Shown here: positions 35,097 through 43,646 of the stretch, one piece after another
Layout: each line of letters starts with the position of its first letter
Numbering within the stretch: position 1 is the first letter of the stretch
Origin: DASUXY01 sp035301985
GTDB taxonomy: Bacteria; Bacillota; Bacilli; Bacillales; Amphibacillaceae
DNA length: 51,529 bases
Assembly (NCBI GenBank): GCA_035301985.1
Contig: DATGTE010000017.1
Coordinates: forward strand, 1-51,529
Direction of reading: 5' to 3'
Position numbers and translations under genes: made by a program
The notes under the pieces: model-generated
What the model was told of the DNA's origin: nothing
Databases searched by the model: none
What the model saw: only the letters and a program-made list of their open reading frames with translations

Positions 35097-35927
35097 ATGG
35101 CAATTAAAAAATATCGACCAACATCTAACGGTCATCGTAATATGTCTGTTTCTAGTTTCAAAGAAGTTACTGTAGATAAGCCGGAAAAATCACTATTAAG
35201 TTCTAAGCGCAAGCGTGGGGGACGTAACGATCGAGGTAGAATTACAACACGTCATAAAGGCGGTGGACATAAACGCCAATTCCGTGCGATTGATTTTAAA
35301 CGTAATAAAGACGGCATACCAGGACGTGTTGCTACGATTGAATATGACCCAAACCGCTCCGCTAACATCGCTTTGATTCACTATGTCGATGGTGATAAAA
35401 GATATATTTTAGCTCCAAAAGGGTTAAAGGTAGGCCAGAAAATTGAGTCTGGTGAAAACGCGGATATCCAAATAGGAAATGCATTACCATTAGCTAATAT
35501 TCCAGTTGGAACGATTATTCATAATGTCGAGTTAAAACCGGCTCGTGGAGGACAGCTTGCTCGATCTGCAGGTGCCGAAGCACAAGTGATTGGACGTGAA
35601 GGAAAATACACATTAGTCCGTCTAACATCTGGTGAAGTTCGCCGCATCTTAACGACTTGTCGTGCAACTGTAGGACAGGTTGGCAATGTCGAACATGAAT
35701 TGATTCGCTCTGGTAAAGCAGGACGTTCTCGTTGGCTTGGTAAACGACCAACTGTACGTGGATCTGCGATGAACCCAATCGATCACCCACACGGTGGTGG
35801 TGAAGGACGTACCCCAATTGGACGCGAATCTCCTTTATCTCCATGGGGTCAGAAAACACGTGGATATAAAACACGTACACGTGATAAGCAGACGGGTAAA
35901 TATATTGTTCGTGAACGTAAACGTTAA
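35097..35927 (+). CDS. rplB: 50S ribosomal protein L2
   Basis: L2 is a large primary rRNA-binding protein near the peptidyl transferase centre and an intersubunit bridge. The 276-residue protein has GRNDRGRITTRHKGGGHKRQ and the C-terminal NPIDHPHGGGEGRTPIGRE loop with the conserved histidine. ATG 35097 gives MAIKKYRPTSNGHRN; the in-frame ATG at 35079 has no ribosome binding site. Confidence 0.98.
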   Translation: MAIKKYRPTSNGHRNMSVSSFKEVTVDKPEKSLLSSKRKRGGRNDRGRITTRHKGGGHKRQFRAIDFKRNKDGIPGRVATIEYDPNRSANIALIHYVDGDKRYILAPKGLKVGQKIESGENADIQIGNALPLANIPVGTIIHNVELKPARGGQLARSAGAEAQVIGREGKYTLVRLTSGEVRRILTTCRATVGQVGNVEHELIRSGKAGRSRWLGKRPTVRGSAMNPIDHPHGGGEGRTPIGRESPLSPWGQKTRGYKTRTRDKQTGKYIVRERKR

Positions 35928-35986
35928 GCAAAAAACAGTAGGATAGGAAGCATTTCCTATTCCTTACTTGTGAAAGGAGGATTATC

Positions 35987-36271
35987 ATGGGGCGTAGTTT
36001 GAAAAAGGGGCCTTTTGCAGACGATCATTTAATGAAAAAAATTGATGAACTGAATGAAGCCGATAAGAAGAAAGTCATTAAAACATGGTCACGCCGTTCG
36101 ACGATATTCCCTTCATTTGTAGGGCACACCATTGCGGTTTACGATGGTCGGAAACATGTACCGGTCTACATTACTGAAGATATGGTTGGCCATAAATTAG
36201 GCGAATTTGCACCAACTCGTACGTTTAAAGCACATTCTGGTGAGGATAAGAAAACAACACCAACATTATAA
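35987..36271 (+). CDS. rpsS: 30S ribosomal protein S19
   Basis: S19 is a head protein that pairs with S13 near the A site. The 94-residue protein begins MGRSLKKGPFADDHLMKKI and has the conserved WSRRSTIFPSFVGHTIAVYDGRKHVPVYI. GAAAGGAGG precedes the ATG. It lies 59 nt after rplB. Confidence 0.98.
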   Translation: MGRSLKKGPFADDHLMKKIDELNEADKKKVIKTWSRRSTIFPSFVGHTIAVYDGRKHVPVYITEDMVGHKLGEFAPTRTFKAHSGEDKKTTPTL

Positions 36272-36291
36272 CTTGAGAGGAGGCACTTGTG

Positions 36292-36633
36292 ATGCAAGCT
36301 AAAGCCGTTGCAAAATCTGTACGTATAGCTCCTCGTAAAGTACGTTTAGTAGTAGATTTAATTCGAGGAAAGAGTGTAGGTGAAGCATTAGCTATTTTGC
36401 GCTATACCCAGCGGGGTGCTTCTCCAGTCGTGGAAAAGGTTTTACAGTCAGCTGTCGCAAATGCAGAGCACAATTATGAAATGGACCCAGATCAACTCGT
36501 CATTTCCGACGCATTTGTAGATGAAGGTGTGACTTTAAAACGATTCCGTCCACGTGCACAAGGGAGTGCTAGCGGAATCAACAAACGCACAAGTCATATT
36601 ACAGTGGTAGTTACAGAAAAAAAGGAGGGTTAG
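36292..36633 (+). CDS. rplV: 50S ribosomal protein L22
   Basis: L22 has a hairpin in the exit tunnel near the macrolide site. The 113-residue protein has RIAPRKVRLVVDLIRGKSV and LKRFRPRAQGSASGINKRTSHI, with no obvious resistance change. ATG 36292 is chosen over the adjacent GTG 36289 because it is 8 nt from GAGGAGG and matches the family start MQAKAVAK. It lies 3 nt before rpsC. Confidence 0.97.
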   Translation: MQAKAVAKSVRIAPRKVRLVVDLIRGKSVGEALAILRYTQRGASPVVEKVLQSAVANAEHNYEMDPDQLVISDAFVDEGVTLKRFRPRAQGSASGINKRTSHITVVVTEKKEG

Positions 36634-36636
36634 TCA

Positions 36637-37278
36637 GTGGGTCAAAAAATCAATCCAATCGGTCTTAGAATCGGCGTAATCAAAGATTGGGAGTCAAGAT
36701 GGTACGCTGATAAAGACTACGCAGATTTATTACATGAAGACATTAAGATCAGAGAGTATCTCGAAGATCGTTTAGAAAACTCAGCTGTTTCATCGATTGA
36801 AATTGAGCGAGCAGCAAAACGTGTAAATATTACGATTCACACTGGAAAACCTGGTATGGTTATCGGAAAAGGTGGTTCCGAAGTTGAAGCACTAAGAAAG
36901 TCATTAAACCAATTAACAGGAAAGAGAGTTCATATTAATATCGTCGAAATCAAAAAAGTTGATATGGATGCTCAACTGGTGGCAGATAATATTGCTCGTC
37001 AACTCGAAAACCGAATTTCATTCCGACGTGCTCAGAAGCAAGCAATTCAACGTGCGATGAGAGCAGGAGCAAAAGGTGTTCGGACACAAGTTTCTGGACG
37101 TCTCGGTGGAACAGACATTGCTCGTACGGATCATTATAATGAAGGGACAGTACCACTACACACATTGCGTGCCGATATCGATTATGGTGCAGCAGAAGCT
37201 GACACAACATATGGAAAAATCGGAGTAAAAGTGTGGATTTATCGTGGCGAGGTCCTTCCAGAAAAACCAAAAAATTAA
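36637..37278 (+). CDS. rpsC: 30S ribosomal protein S3
   Basis: S3 lines the mRNA entry channel and contributes helicase activity. The 213-residue protein starts at GTG 36637 (MGQKINPIGLRIG), has the KH domain with GMVIGKGGSEVEALR, and the C-terminal domain ending YRGEVLPEKPKN. AAAAAGGAGGG lies inside the rplV end, so the pair is closely coupled. Confidence 0.98.
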   Translation: MGQKINPIGLRIGVIKDWESRWYADKDYADLLHEDIKIREYLEDRLENSAVSSIEIERAAKRVNITIHTGKPGMVIGKGGSEVEALRKSLNQLTGKRVHINIVEIKKVDMDAQLVADNIARQLENRISFRRAQKQAIQRAMRAGAKGVRTQVSGRLGGTDIARTDHYNEGTVPLHTLRADIDYGAAEADTTYGKIGVKVWIYRGEVLPEKPKN

Positions 37279-37297
37279 GGAAGGGGGCAGATGCAAT

Positions 37298-37732
37298 ATG
37301 TTAATGCCAAAACGTGTGAAATATCGAAGACAACATCGTGGTCGAATGAAAGGTAAGGCGAAAGGTGGAACAACAGTCGCTTTTGGTGATTATGGTTTAC
37401 AGGCGTTAGAGCCTTCATGGATTACAAGTCGCCAAATCGAAGCATCCCGTATCGCTATAACTCGTTTCATGAAGCGTGGTGGGAAGCTATGGATTAAAAT
37501 TTTCCCAGATAAACCATACACTGCAAAGCCACTAGAAGTTCGTATGGGTTCCGGTAAAGGGGCTCCTGAAGGATGGGTTGCAGTTGTTAAACCCGGAAAA
37601 ATCCTATTTGAAGTTGCTGGTGTAGAAGAAGAAGTTGCACGTGAAGCATTGCGACTTGCAGCTCACAAACTGCCGATCAAAACGAAGTTTGTAAAACGTG
37701 AAGAAATTGGTGGTGAAAGCAATGAAGGCTAA
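37298..37732 (+). CDS. rplP: 50S ribosomal protein L16
   Basis: L16 sits at the A-site tRNA elbow. The 144-residue protein starts MLMPKRVKYRRQHRGRMKGKA and has the conserved PDKPYTAKPLEVRMGSGKGAPEGWV. ATG 37298 is chosen by homology, with AAGGGGG upstream; the in-frame ATG 37244 lies inside rpsC without support. It overlaps rpmC by 11 nt. Confidence 0.98.
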   Translation: MLMPKRVKYRRQHRGRMKGKAKGGTTVAFGDYGLQALEPSWITSRQIEASRIAITRFMKRGGKLWIKIFPDKPYTAKPLEVRMGSGKGAPEGWVAVVKPGKILFEVAGVEEEVAREALRLAAHKLPIKTKFVKREEIGGESNEG

Positions 37733-37922
37733 TGAAATTAGAGAATTAACCACTGCCGAAATCGAACAGAAAATCCAATCTTTAAAAGAAGAATTATTTA
37801 ACTTGCGTTTTCAACTGGCAACGGGTCAACTCGAAAATACTGCACGTATTCGTCAAGTCAAAAAGTCCATTGCTCGAATGAAAACAATTATTCGTCAACG
37901 TGAACTAACAGTAAGTAACTAA
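37722..37922 (+). CDS. rpmC: 50S ribosomal protein L29
   Basis: L29 binds near the tunnel exit beside L23. The 66-residue helical protein begins MKANEIRELTTAEIE and contains LKEELFNLRFQLATGQLENT. ATG 37722 lies within the end of rplP, with GGTGG upstream, so it is probably translated by coupling. The longer in-frame form from 37698 is not supported. Confidence 0.97.
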   Translation: MKANEIRELTTAEIEQKIQSLKEELFNLRFQLATGQLENTARIRQVKKSIARMKTIIRQRELTVSN

Positions 37923-37943
37923 TGAGAGGAGGGTAACCTCAAC

Positions 37944-38207
37944 ATGGCAGAACGTAATCATCGTAAAGTATACACAGGTCGTGTCGTGTCCGACAAAATG
38001 GATAAAACGATTAGTGTATTAGTTGAAACATATAAAGTTCATAAGCTTTATGGAAAGCGAGTCAAATATTCCAAGAAATTAAAAGCACATGATGAAAATA
38101 ACCAAGCAAAAAATGGTGACATTGTTCGCATCATGGAAACACGCCCGCTTTCGGCTACGAAACGTTTTCGGTTAGTTGAAATTGTAGAAGAAGCGGTTAT
38201 TATATAA
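37944..38207 (+). CDS. rpsQ: 30S ribosomal protein S17
   Basis: S17 is a primary 16S rRNA-binding protein with an OB fold. The 87-residue protein has RKVYTGRVVSDKMDKTISV and VRIMETRPLSATKRFRLVEI. GAGAGGAGGG precedes the ATG, 21 nt after rpmC. Confidence 0.98.
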   Translation: MAERNHRKVYTGRVVSDKMDKTISVLVETYKVHKLYGKRVKYSKKLKAHDENNQAKNGDIVRIMETRPLSATKRFRLVEIVEEAVII

Positions 38208-38251
38208 TAAATAAATTCGCTTGCAAGATTCCGAAGGGAGGTCACAGCGAT

Positions 38252-38620
38252 ATGATTCAACAAGAAAGTCGATTAAAAGTTGCAGATAACTCCGGTGCTC
38301 GTGAAGTTTTGACAATCAAAGTATTAGGTGGTTCAGGACGAAACCGAGCGAATATCGGCGACGTCGTAGTCTGTTCCGTACAAGAAGCAACACCAGGCGG
38401 CGTTGTCAAAAAAGGCGAGATTGTTAAAGCTGTCATCGTTCGTTCTAAAGTTGGCGCACGACGTGAAGATGGATCCTATATCCGTTTTGATGAAAATGCT
38501 GCTGTTATTATACGTGACGATAAAAGTCCACGGGGAACGCGTATTTTCGGTCCCGTTGCACGAGAATTACGTGATGCTAAGTTCATGAAAATCGTATCTC
38601 TAGCTCCAGAAGTTTTATAA
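38252..38620 (+). CDS. rplN: 50S ribosomal protein L14
   Basis: L14 forms an intersubunit bridge and is contacted by the silencing factor RsfS. The 122-residue protein starts MIQQESRLKVADNSGAREV and ends FMKIVSLAPEVL, both standard. GAAGGGAGGTC precedes the ATG, 44 nt after rpsQ. Confidence 0.98.
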   Translation: MIQQESRLKVADNSGAREVLTIKVLGGSGRNRANIGDVVVCSVQEATPGGVVKKGEIVKAVIVRSKVGARREDGSYIRFDENAAVIIRDDKSPRGTRIFGPVARELRDAKFMKIVSLAPEVL

Positions 38621-38655
38621 GAGTAAGAGATGCCTTGTAAGGAGGTGCGGCAAGG

Positions 38656-38967
38656 ATGCATGTGAAGACAGGAGATAAAGTAAAAGTAATTTCCGGAAAA
38701 GACCGTGGTAAACAAGGAACTATTTTAGCAGTTTACCCAAAAAAAGATCGTGTTTTAGTAGAAGGTATTAATATGACGAAAAAACACGCAAAACCGTCCC
38801 AGGAAAATCCACAGGGAGGAATTTTGAATCAAGAAGCACCCATCCATGTTTCAAATGTAATGCCAATTGATCCTAAATCTGGTGACCCAACCCGGGTTGG
38901 ATATGAAGTGCGTGATGGAAAGAAAATTCGTATCGCAAAAAAATCAGGTGCAGCATTAGATAAATAG
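38656..38967 (+). CDS. rplX: 50S ribosomal protein L24
   Basis: L24 initiates 50S assembly. The 103-residue protein has the KOW motif (KTGDKVKVISGKDRGKQGTI, 4-23) and NPQGGILNQEAPIHVSNV. AAGGAGGTG precedes the ATG. It lies 35 nt after rplN. Confidence 0.98.
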   Translation: MHVKTGDKVKVISGKDRGKQGTILAVYPKKDRVLVEGINMTKKHAKPSQENPQGGILNQEAPIHVSNVMPIDPKSGDPTRVGYEVRDGKKIRIAKKSGAALDK

Positions 38968-38993
38968 GTTGCAGGCGAAAGGAGGGCGACATA

Positions 38994-39533
38994 ATGAATG
39001 AATTAAAACAAAAATATCGAGAAGAAGTAGTCCCAGCCTTAATGGAGAAATTCAACTACAAATCAGTTATGCAAGTACCGACGATTGAAAAGATCGTTAT
39101 TAACATGGGTGTTGGTGATGCGGTTCAAAATGCTAAAGCTTTGGATCATGTCGTAGAAGAGCTAGCATTAATTTCCGGTCAAAAGCCTTTGATTACACGT
39201 GCAAAAAAATCAATTGCCGGTTTTCGTTTACGTGAAGGAATGCCCGTTGGAGCAAAAGTAACACTTCGCGGAGAACGGATGTATGATTTCTTACAGAAAT
39301 TAATCGCTGTGGCACTACCACGTGTTCGTGACTTCCGAGGTGTGTCAAATAAATCATTTGATGGACGTGGAAACTATACCCTCGGGATTAAAGAACAACT
39401 TATTTTCCCAGAAATTAATTACGATGATGTGAATAAAGTTCGTGGGATGGATATTGTGATTGTCACAACATCTGAGACGGATGAAGAAGCACACGAACTA
39501 CTCAGTCAGTTAGGTATGCCTTTCAAAAAGTAA
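38994..39533 (+). CDS. rplE: 50S ribosomal protein L5
   Basis: L5 binds 5S rRNA and contacts P-site tRNA. The 179-residue protein has QVPTIEKIVINMGVGDA, GQKPLITRAKKSIAGF and the C-terminal GMDIVIVTTSETDEEAHELL. AAAGGAGGG precedes the ATG. Confidence 0.98.
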   Translation: MNELKQKYREEVVPALMEKFNYKSVMQVPTIEKIVINMGVGDAVQNAKALDHVVEELALISGQKPLITRAKKSIAGFRLREGMPVGAKVTLRGERMYDFLQKLIAVALPRVRDFRGVSNKSFDGRGNYTLGIKEQLIFPEINYDDVNKVRGMDIVIVTTSETDEEAHELLSQLGMPFKK

Positions 39534-39561
39534 GAATTAGCGAATACAAGGAGGGAAAACT

Positions 39562-39747
39562 GTGGCCAAAAAATCGTTAATTGCTAAACAAAAACGTAAA
39601 CAAAAATTTAAAGTACGTGAATATACACGTTGTGAACGTTGTGGTCGTCCGCATTCTGTTATTCGCAAATTTAGACTGTGCCGAATTTGTTTCCGTGAAC
39701 TTGCCCATAAAGGTCAAATTCCTGGTGTAAGAAAAGCTAGTTGGTAA
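39562..39747 (+). CDS. rpsZ: 30S ribosomal protein S14, zinc-binding type Z
   Basis: This 61-residue S14 is the short zinc form, with ligands C24, C27, C40 and C43. It starts at GTG 39562, seven nt after AAGGAGGG, and ends GVRKASW. It is the usual S14 of the spc cluster in Bacilli; the zinc-free paralog, if any, lies elsewhere. Confidence 0.97.
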   Translation: MAKKSLIAKQKRKQKFKVREYTRCERCGRPHSVIRKFRLCRICFRELAHKGQIPGVRKASW

Positions 39748-39776
39748 ATCCCGAATCGGGAAGGAGGTAATGAGTA

Positions 39777-40175
39777 ATGGTAATGACTGATCCAATTGCA
39801 GATATGTTAACTCGTGTTCGTAATGCAAGTACGGTGCGTCATGAAAAAATGGAGCTACCTGCTTCAAAAATCAAAAGAGATATTGCTGATATCTTGAAAC
39901 GAGAAGGTTTTGTACGTGATTACGAGTTAATCGAAGATAACAAGCAAGGAATTTTACGTATATTCTTGAAGTACGGTCCAAACAATGAACATGTCATTTC
40001 AGGAATCAAGCGAATTAGTAAACCTGGATTGCGCGTATATGCAAAGGCTGATGAGGTGCCTCGCGTACTCAATGGCTTAGGCATCGCTATCATATCAACA
40101 TCCAAAGGCGTTCTTTCCGATAGAGAAGCACGATCACAAGCTGTTGGCGGTGAAGTGCTCGCGTACGTCTGGTAA
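39777..40175 (+). CDS. rpsH: 30S ribosomal protein S8
   Basis: S8 is a central-domain assembly protein and, in E. coli, the spc operon repressor. The 132-residue protein starts MVMTDPIADMLTRVRNA and ends REARSQAVGGEVLAYVW, both conserved. GGAAGGAGGT precedes the ATG. Confidence 0.98.
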   Translation: MVMTDPIADMLTRVRNASTVRHEKMELPASKIKRDIADILKREGFVRDYELIEDNKQGILRIFLKYGPNNEHVISGIKRISKPGLRVYAKADEVPRVLNGLGIAIISTSKGVLSDREARSQAVGGEVLAYVW

Positions 40176-40204
40176 AAAATGATTGTAAAGAGGAGGTGGA
40201 TGAA

Positions 40205-40741
40205 ATGTCCCGTATTGGACTTAAGCCAATCGAAATTCCTAGTGGCGTTGAAGTAAAGGTAGACGGTCAAACGGTAAACGTAAAAGGCCCTAAAGGGGAG
40301 TTGACAAAAACAGTTCATGAAAGCATGAACATTATTGTCGAAGATCAAGAAGTGATCGTCGAGCGTGCCGATGAACGTAAGCAGACACGGTCATTGCATG
40401 GAACAACTCGCAGTTTGATCGCCAATATGATTGAAGGCGTTCATAAAGGATTTGAAAAAAAACTTGAGATTATCGGTGTTGGGTATCGAGCACAAAAGAA
40501 AGGCAATAAAGTCGTGATCAATGCCGGTTATTCACATCCAGTAGAAATTGTTCCAGAAGACGGAATTGAAATCGATGTTCCAGAGAACACACAATTAATC
40601 GTTAAAGGAATCGACAAGGAGCTTGTCGGAGCAGTTGCTGCAAACCTTAGATTCATCCGTTTGCCAGAACCTTATAAAGGTAAAGGTATCCGTTATGAAG
40701 GTGAATATGTACGTCTGAAAGAAGGTAAGACTGCTAAATAG
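40205..40741 (+). CDS. rplF: 50S ribosomal protein L6
   Basis: L6 lies near the sarcin-ricin loop. The 178-residue protein has two similar halves and the conserved PEPYKGKGIRYEGEYVRLKEGK C-terminal segment. ATG 40205 gives MSRIGLKPIEIP after GAGGAGGTGG; the in-frame ATG 40196 overlaps that site. Confidence 0.98.
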   Translation: MSRIGLKPIEIPSGVEVKVDGQTVNVKGPKGELTKTVHESMNIIVEDQEVIVERADERKQTRSLHGTTRSLIANMIEGVHKGFEKKLEIIGVGYRAQKKGNKVVINAGYSHPVEIVPEDGIEIDVPENTQLIVKGIDKELVGAVAANLRFIRLPEPYKGKGIRYEGEYVRLKEGKTAK

Positions 40742-40771
40742 TAAGACCGGAAGCAGAAAGGAGTGACCGAT

Positions 40772-41134
40772 ATGATCACAAAGCCTGGCAGAAACTTTTC
40801 ACGTAAACAAAGACACGCTCGTGTCCGAAAAAAATTGACGGGAACCCAAGATCGTCCACGTCTTAGCGTGTTTCGTTCAAATAAGCATATGTATGCACAG
40901 CTAATCGATGATGTGAACGGATTTACCCTAGTCAGTGCATCCACAAAAGATAAAGAATTAGATGTTAAACAGACAAGCAACGTGGAGGCCGCCTCCAAAG
41001 TTGGAAAATTGCTTGCTCAGCGCGCCAAAGAAAAAGGCCTAACATCTGTTGTATTTGATCGTGCAGGCTATTTATATCACGGACGTGTTAAAGCCTTAGC
41101 AGAGGCTGCAAGAGAAGAAGGCCTCGAATTTTAA
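40772..41134 (+). CDS. rplR: 50S ribosomal protein L18
   Basis: L18 binds 5S rRNA together with L5. The 120-residue protein has RHARVRKKLTG, RPRLSVFRSNKHMYAQLIDD and FDRAGYLYHGRVKALAEAAR. ATG 40772 (MITKPGRN) is chosen over the GTG at 40763, which lies next to the AAAGGAG site. Confidence 0.98.
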   Translation: MITKPGRNFSRKQRHARVRKKLTGTQDRPRLSVFRSNKHMYAQLIDDVNGFTLVSASTKDKELDVKQTSNVEAASKVGKLLAQRAKEKGLTSVVFDRAGYLYHGRVKALAEAAREEGLEF

Positions 41135-41156
41135 AAGATAAAGGAGGGTCAAATTA

Positions 41157-41660
41157 ATGAATCGAAATATCAATCCAAACAAATTGGATCTTGAAGAGCG
41201 AGTTGTTGCGGTTAATCGAGTAGCCAAAGTTGTAAAAGGTGGACGTAACTTTCGTTTTTCTGCATTAGTTGTCGTAGGTGACAAAAACGGTCATGTAGGG
41301 TACGGTACAGGTAAAGCCTTAGAAGTTCCAGAAGCAATCAAGAAGGCAATTGATAATGCGAAGAAAAATTTAATTAAAGTACCAATCGTTGGAACGACAA
41401 TTCCTCATGAAATCAATGGAATCTTCGGATCAGGTAATGTATTGATGAAACCTGCTGCTGAAGGTACAGGGGTTATTTCTGGTGGTCCTGTTCGTGCGGT
41501 ACTCGAACTTGCTGGTGTAGGTGACATTCTTACCAAATCATTAGGTGCTAACACACCGATTAACATGGTGCAAGCAACGATCGAAGGTCTAAAGAACTTA
41601 AAAACAGCAGAAGATGTAGCGCGACTACGTGGGAAGTCTGTCGAAGAGCTGTTAGGATAG
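41157..41660 (+). CDS. rpsE: 30S ribosomal protein S5
   Basis: S5 lies on the solvent side of the 30S subunit near the mRNA entry and affects accuracy. The 167-residue protein has the double-stranded-RNA-like N-domain (RVVAVNRVAKVVKGGRNFRF) and GTGVISGGPVRAVLELAGVGDI. The spectinomycin-loop region VAKVVKGGRNF looks like wild type. AAAGGAGGG precedes the ATG. Confidence 0.98.
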   Translation: MNRNINPNKLDLEERVVAVNRVAKVVKGGRNFRFSALVVVGDKNGHVGYGTGKALEVPEAIKKAIDNAKKNLIKVPIVGTTIPHEINGIFGSGNVLMKPAAEGTGVISGGPVRAVLELAGVGDILTKSLGANTPINMVQATIEGLKNLKTAEDVARLRGKSVEELLG

Positions 41661-41673
41661 GAGGGAAATAAAT

Positions 41674-41856
41674 ATGTCTAAACAACTAGAAATCACCCTC
41701 AAACGCAGTGTGATTGGACAAAAAGAATATCAAAAGAAAACGGTCCAATCACTTGGACTTAAAAAAGTTCACCAATCCGTAGTTCATGAGGATACTCCGA
41801 CTGTTCGTGGAATGCTCGAGAAAGTATCCCATCTTGTAACGGTAAAAGAAGCTTAA
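41674..41856 (+). CDS. rpmD: 50S ribosomal protein L30
   Basis: This 60-residue protein has the bacterial L30 core LEITLKRSVIGQKEYQKKTV and HQSVVHEDTPTVRGMLEKVSHLV. TAGGAGGG precedes the ATG, 13 nt after rpsE. Confidence 0.97.
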   Translation: MSKQLEITLKRSVIGQKEYQKKTVQSLGLKKVHQSVVHEDTPTVRGMLEKVSHLVTVKEA

Positions 41857-41888
41857 GCCATGGAAAAAAGATAAGAGGAGGTGCTCGC

Positions 41889-42323
41889 ATGAAACTTCAT
41901 GAGTTGAAACCGACAAAAGGAAGTCGCAAAAAAAGAAATCGCGTAGGCCGTGGAATGGCATCCGGAAGTGGTAAAACATCAGGTCGTGGTCAGAAAGGCC
42001 AAAAAGCACGTTCAAAAGTACGTGTAGGGTTTGAAGGCGGCCAAACACCACTATTCCAACGCTTGCCGAAACGTGGGTTTACGAATGTTAATCGGAAAGA
42101 ATATGCAATCGTCAACCTTGAACAATTGAATGCATTTGAAGAGGGCACGGAGATTACACCTGAGCTATTAGTTGAGAAAAATGTCGTGGGCAACCTTAAA
42201 GATGGAGTAAAAATACTCGGAAAAGGCTCTGTTCAAAACAAATACACTGTAAAAGCTCATAAGTTCTCTGCTTCTGCAAAAGAGGCGATTGAAGCAGCGG
42301 GCGGCAAAACTGAGGTGATTTAA
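41889..42323 (+). CDS. rplO: 50S ribosomal protein L15
   Basis: L15 is a late-assembly protein of the 50S core. The 144-residue protein has the glycine- and basic-rich N-terminal extension (RNRVGRGMASGSGKTSGRGQ) and the LFQRLPKRGFTNVN segment. GAGGAGGTG precedes the ATG. Its stop overlaps the secY start by one base (TAATG). Confidence 0.98.
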   Translation: MKLHELKPTKGSRKKRNRVGRGMASGSGKTSGRGQKGQKARSKVRVGFEGGQTPLFQRLPKRGFTNVNRKEYAIVNLEQLNAFEEGTEITPELLVEKNVVGNLKDGVKILGKGSVQNKYTVKAHKFSASAKEAIEAAGGKTEVI

Positions 42324-43615
42324 TGTTCCGTACAATCTCCAATTTTATGCGCGTAGCTGATATCAGAAGGAAGATTATTTTCACATTGTTGATGTTAGTG
42401 ATCTTCCGACTCGGCACATTTATACCTGTTCCGTTTACTGATAAACAAGCGATTGATTTTATGAACCAGCAAAATGTATTTGGCTTTTTGAATACATTTG
42501 GTGGTGGGGCATTGCAGAACTTCTCCATTTTCGCAATGGGAATTATGCCTTATATTACAGCATCAATTATTATGCAACTGCTACAAATGGACGTTGTACC
42601 GAAATTTACCGAGTGGAAAAAGCAAGGGGAAATGGGCCGGAAAAAACTTGCCCAAGTGACCCGCTATGGTACAGTCGTTCTAGCGTTTGTTCAGGCGATT
42701 GCAATGTCCATCGGCTTCAACGCAATGGCTGGTGGTTTGTTAATAGCTGAGCCAAGTGTCGGGAAGTTTTTGATTATCGCACTCGTATTGACCAGTGGTA
42801 CGACATTTTTAATGTGGCTAGGTGAACAGATTACCGCACATGGAGTCGGTAATGGAATATCCATTATCATTTTTGGTGGTATTGTTGCAGCTGTTCCAAA
42901 CGGTGTTCAGCAGTTATTTGCCACATACTTTACGAACCCCGGTGATGACTTATTTATTAACATCGTGATTGTAGCTCTCATTGCATTGGTCGTAATCGCA
43001 GTCACAGTCGGTGTCATTTTTATTCAACAAGCATTGCGAAAAATACCGGTTCAATATGCGAAAAAACTTGTCAATCGCTCTCCAGTTGGTGGACACACAA
43101 CACATTTACCATTAAAAGTGAACGCTGCGGGAGTTATTCCGGTCATTTTTGCAATAGCCTTCATTATTGCACCACGAACGATTGCCAGCTTTTTTGAAGG
43201 CAGCACATTTGCCTCATATGTCGAGATGATTTTTGACTATACCGAACCAATCGGGATGATTATTTATGTAGGGCTAATCATTGCATTTACGTATTTCTAC
43301 ACATTTGTGCAAGTAAATCCTGAGCAAATGGCTGAGAATTTACAAAAACAAGGCGGATACATTCCAGGAATTCGCCCAGGAAAAAATACAGAAACATATT
43401 TGACACGTGTCATGTACCGTTTAACATTTGTTGGCTCCATCTTTTTAGCAGCTGTTTCTGTACTACCTATTATTTTGGGTGGTCTTGCGAATCTACCTGA
43501 AGCAGTACAAATCGGCGGCACAAGCTTATTGATCGTTGTAGGAGTTGCGCTACAGACGATGAAACAATTAGAAAGTCAGTTAGTCAAGCGCCACTACAGA
43601 GGTTTTATTAAGTAA
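42323..43615 (+). CDS. secY: Preprotein translocase subunit SecY
   Basis: SecY forms the protein-conducting channel of the plasma membrane. The 430-residue protein has the ten hydrophobic spans expected, the plug region after span 1 (DKQAIDFMNQQNVFGFLNTFGGGALQNFSIFAMGIMPYI is split around 37-75), and the basic cytosolic loops with QYAKKLVNRSPVGGHTTHLPLKVN and PEQMAENLQKQGGYIPGIRPG. Its ribosome binding site (GAGGTG) lies in rplO, so expression is coupled. Its partner SecE is encoded at 15573. Confidence 0.98.
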   Translation: MFRTISNFMRVADIRRKIIFTLLMLVIFRLGTFIPVPFTDKQAIDFMNQQNVFGFLNTFGGGALQNFSIFAMGIMPYITASIIMQLLQMDVVPKFTEWKKQGEMGRKKLAQVTRYGTVVLAFVQAIAMSIGFNAMAGGLLIAEPSVGKFLIIALVLTSGTTFLMWLGEQITAHGVGNGISIIIFGGIVAAVPNGVQQLFATYFTNPGDDLFINIVIVALIALVVIAVTVGVIFIQQALRKIPVQYAKKLVNRSPVGGHTTHLPLKVNAAGVIPVIFAIAFIIAPRTIASFFEGSTFASYVEMIFDYTEPIGMIIYVGLIIAFTYFYTFVQVNPEQMAENLQKQGGYIPGIRPGKNTETYLTRVMYRLTFVGSIFLAAVSVLPIILGGLANLPEAVQIGGTSLLIVVGVALQTMKQLESQLVKRHYRGFIK

Positions 43616-43646
43616 AGGAGCTGCCAATGAGAGCGAGGGGATACGA

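Noticed and set aside
35515..35988. 157-codon minus-strand ORF opposite rplB
   Set aside because: Antisense shadow of a conserved ribosomal protein gene, with His/Tyr/Leu-rich composition and no family resemblance.
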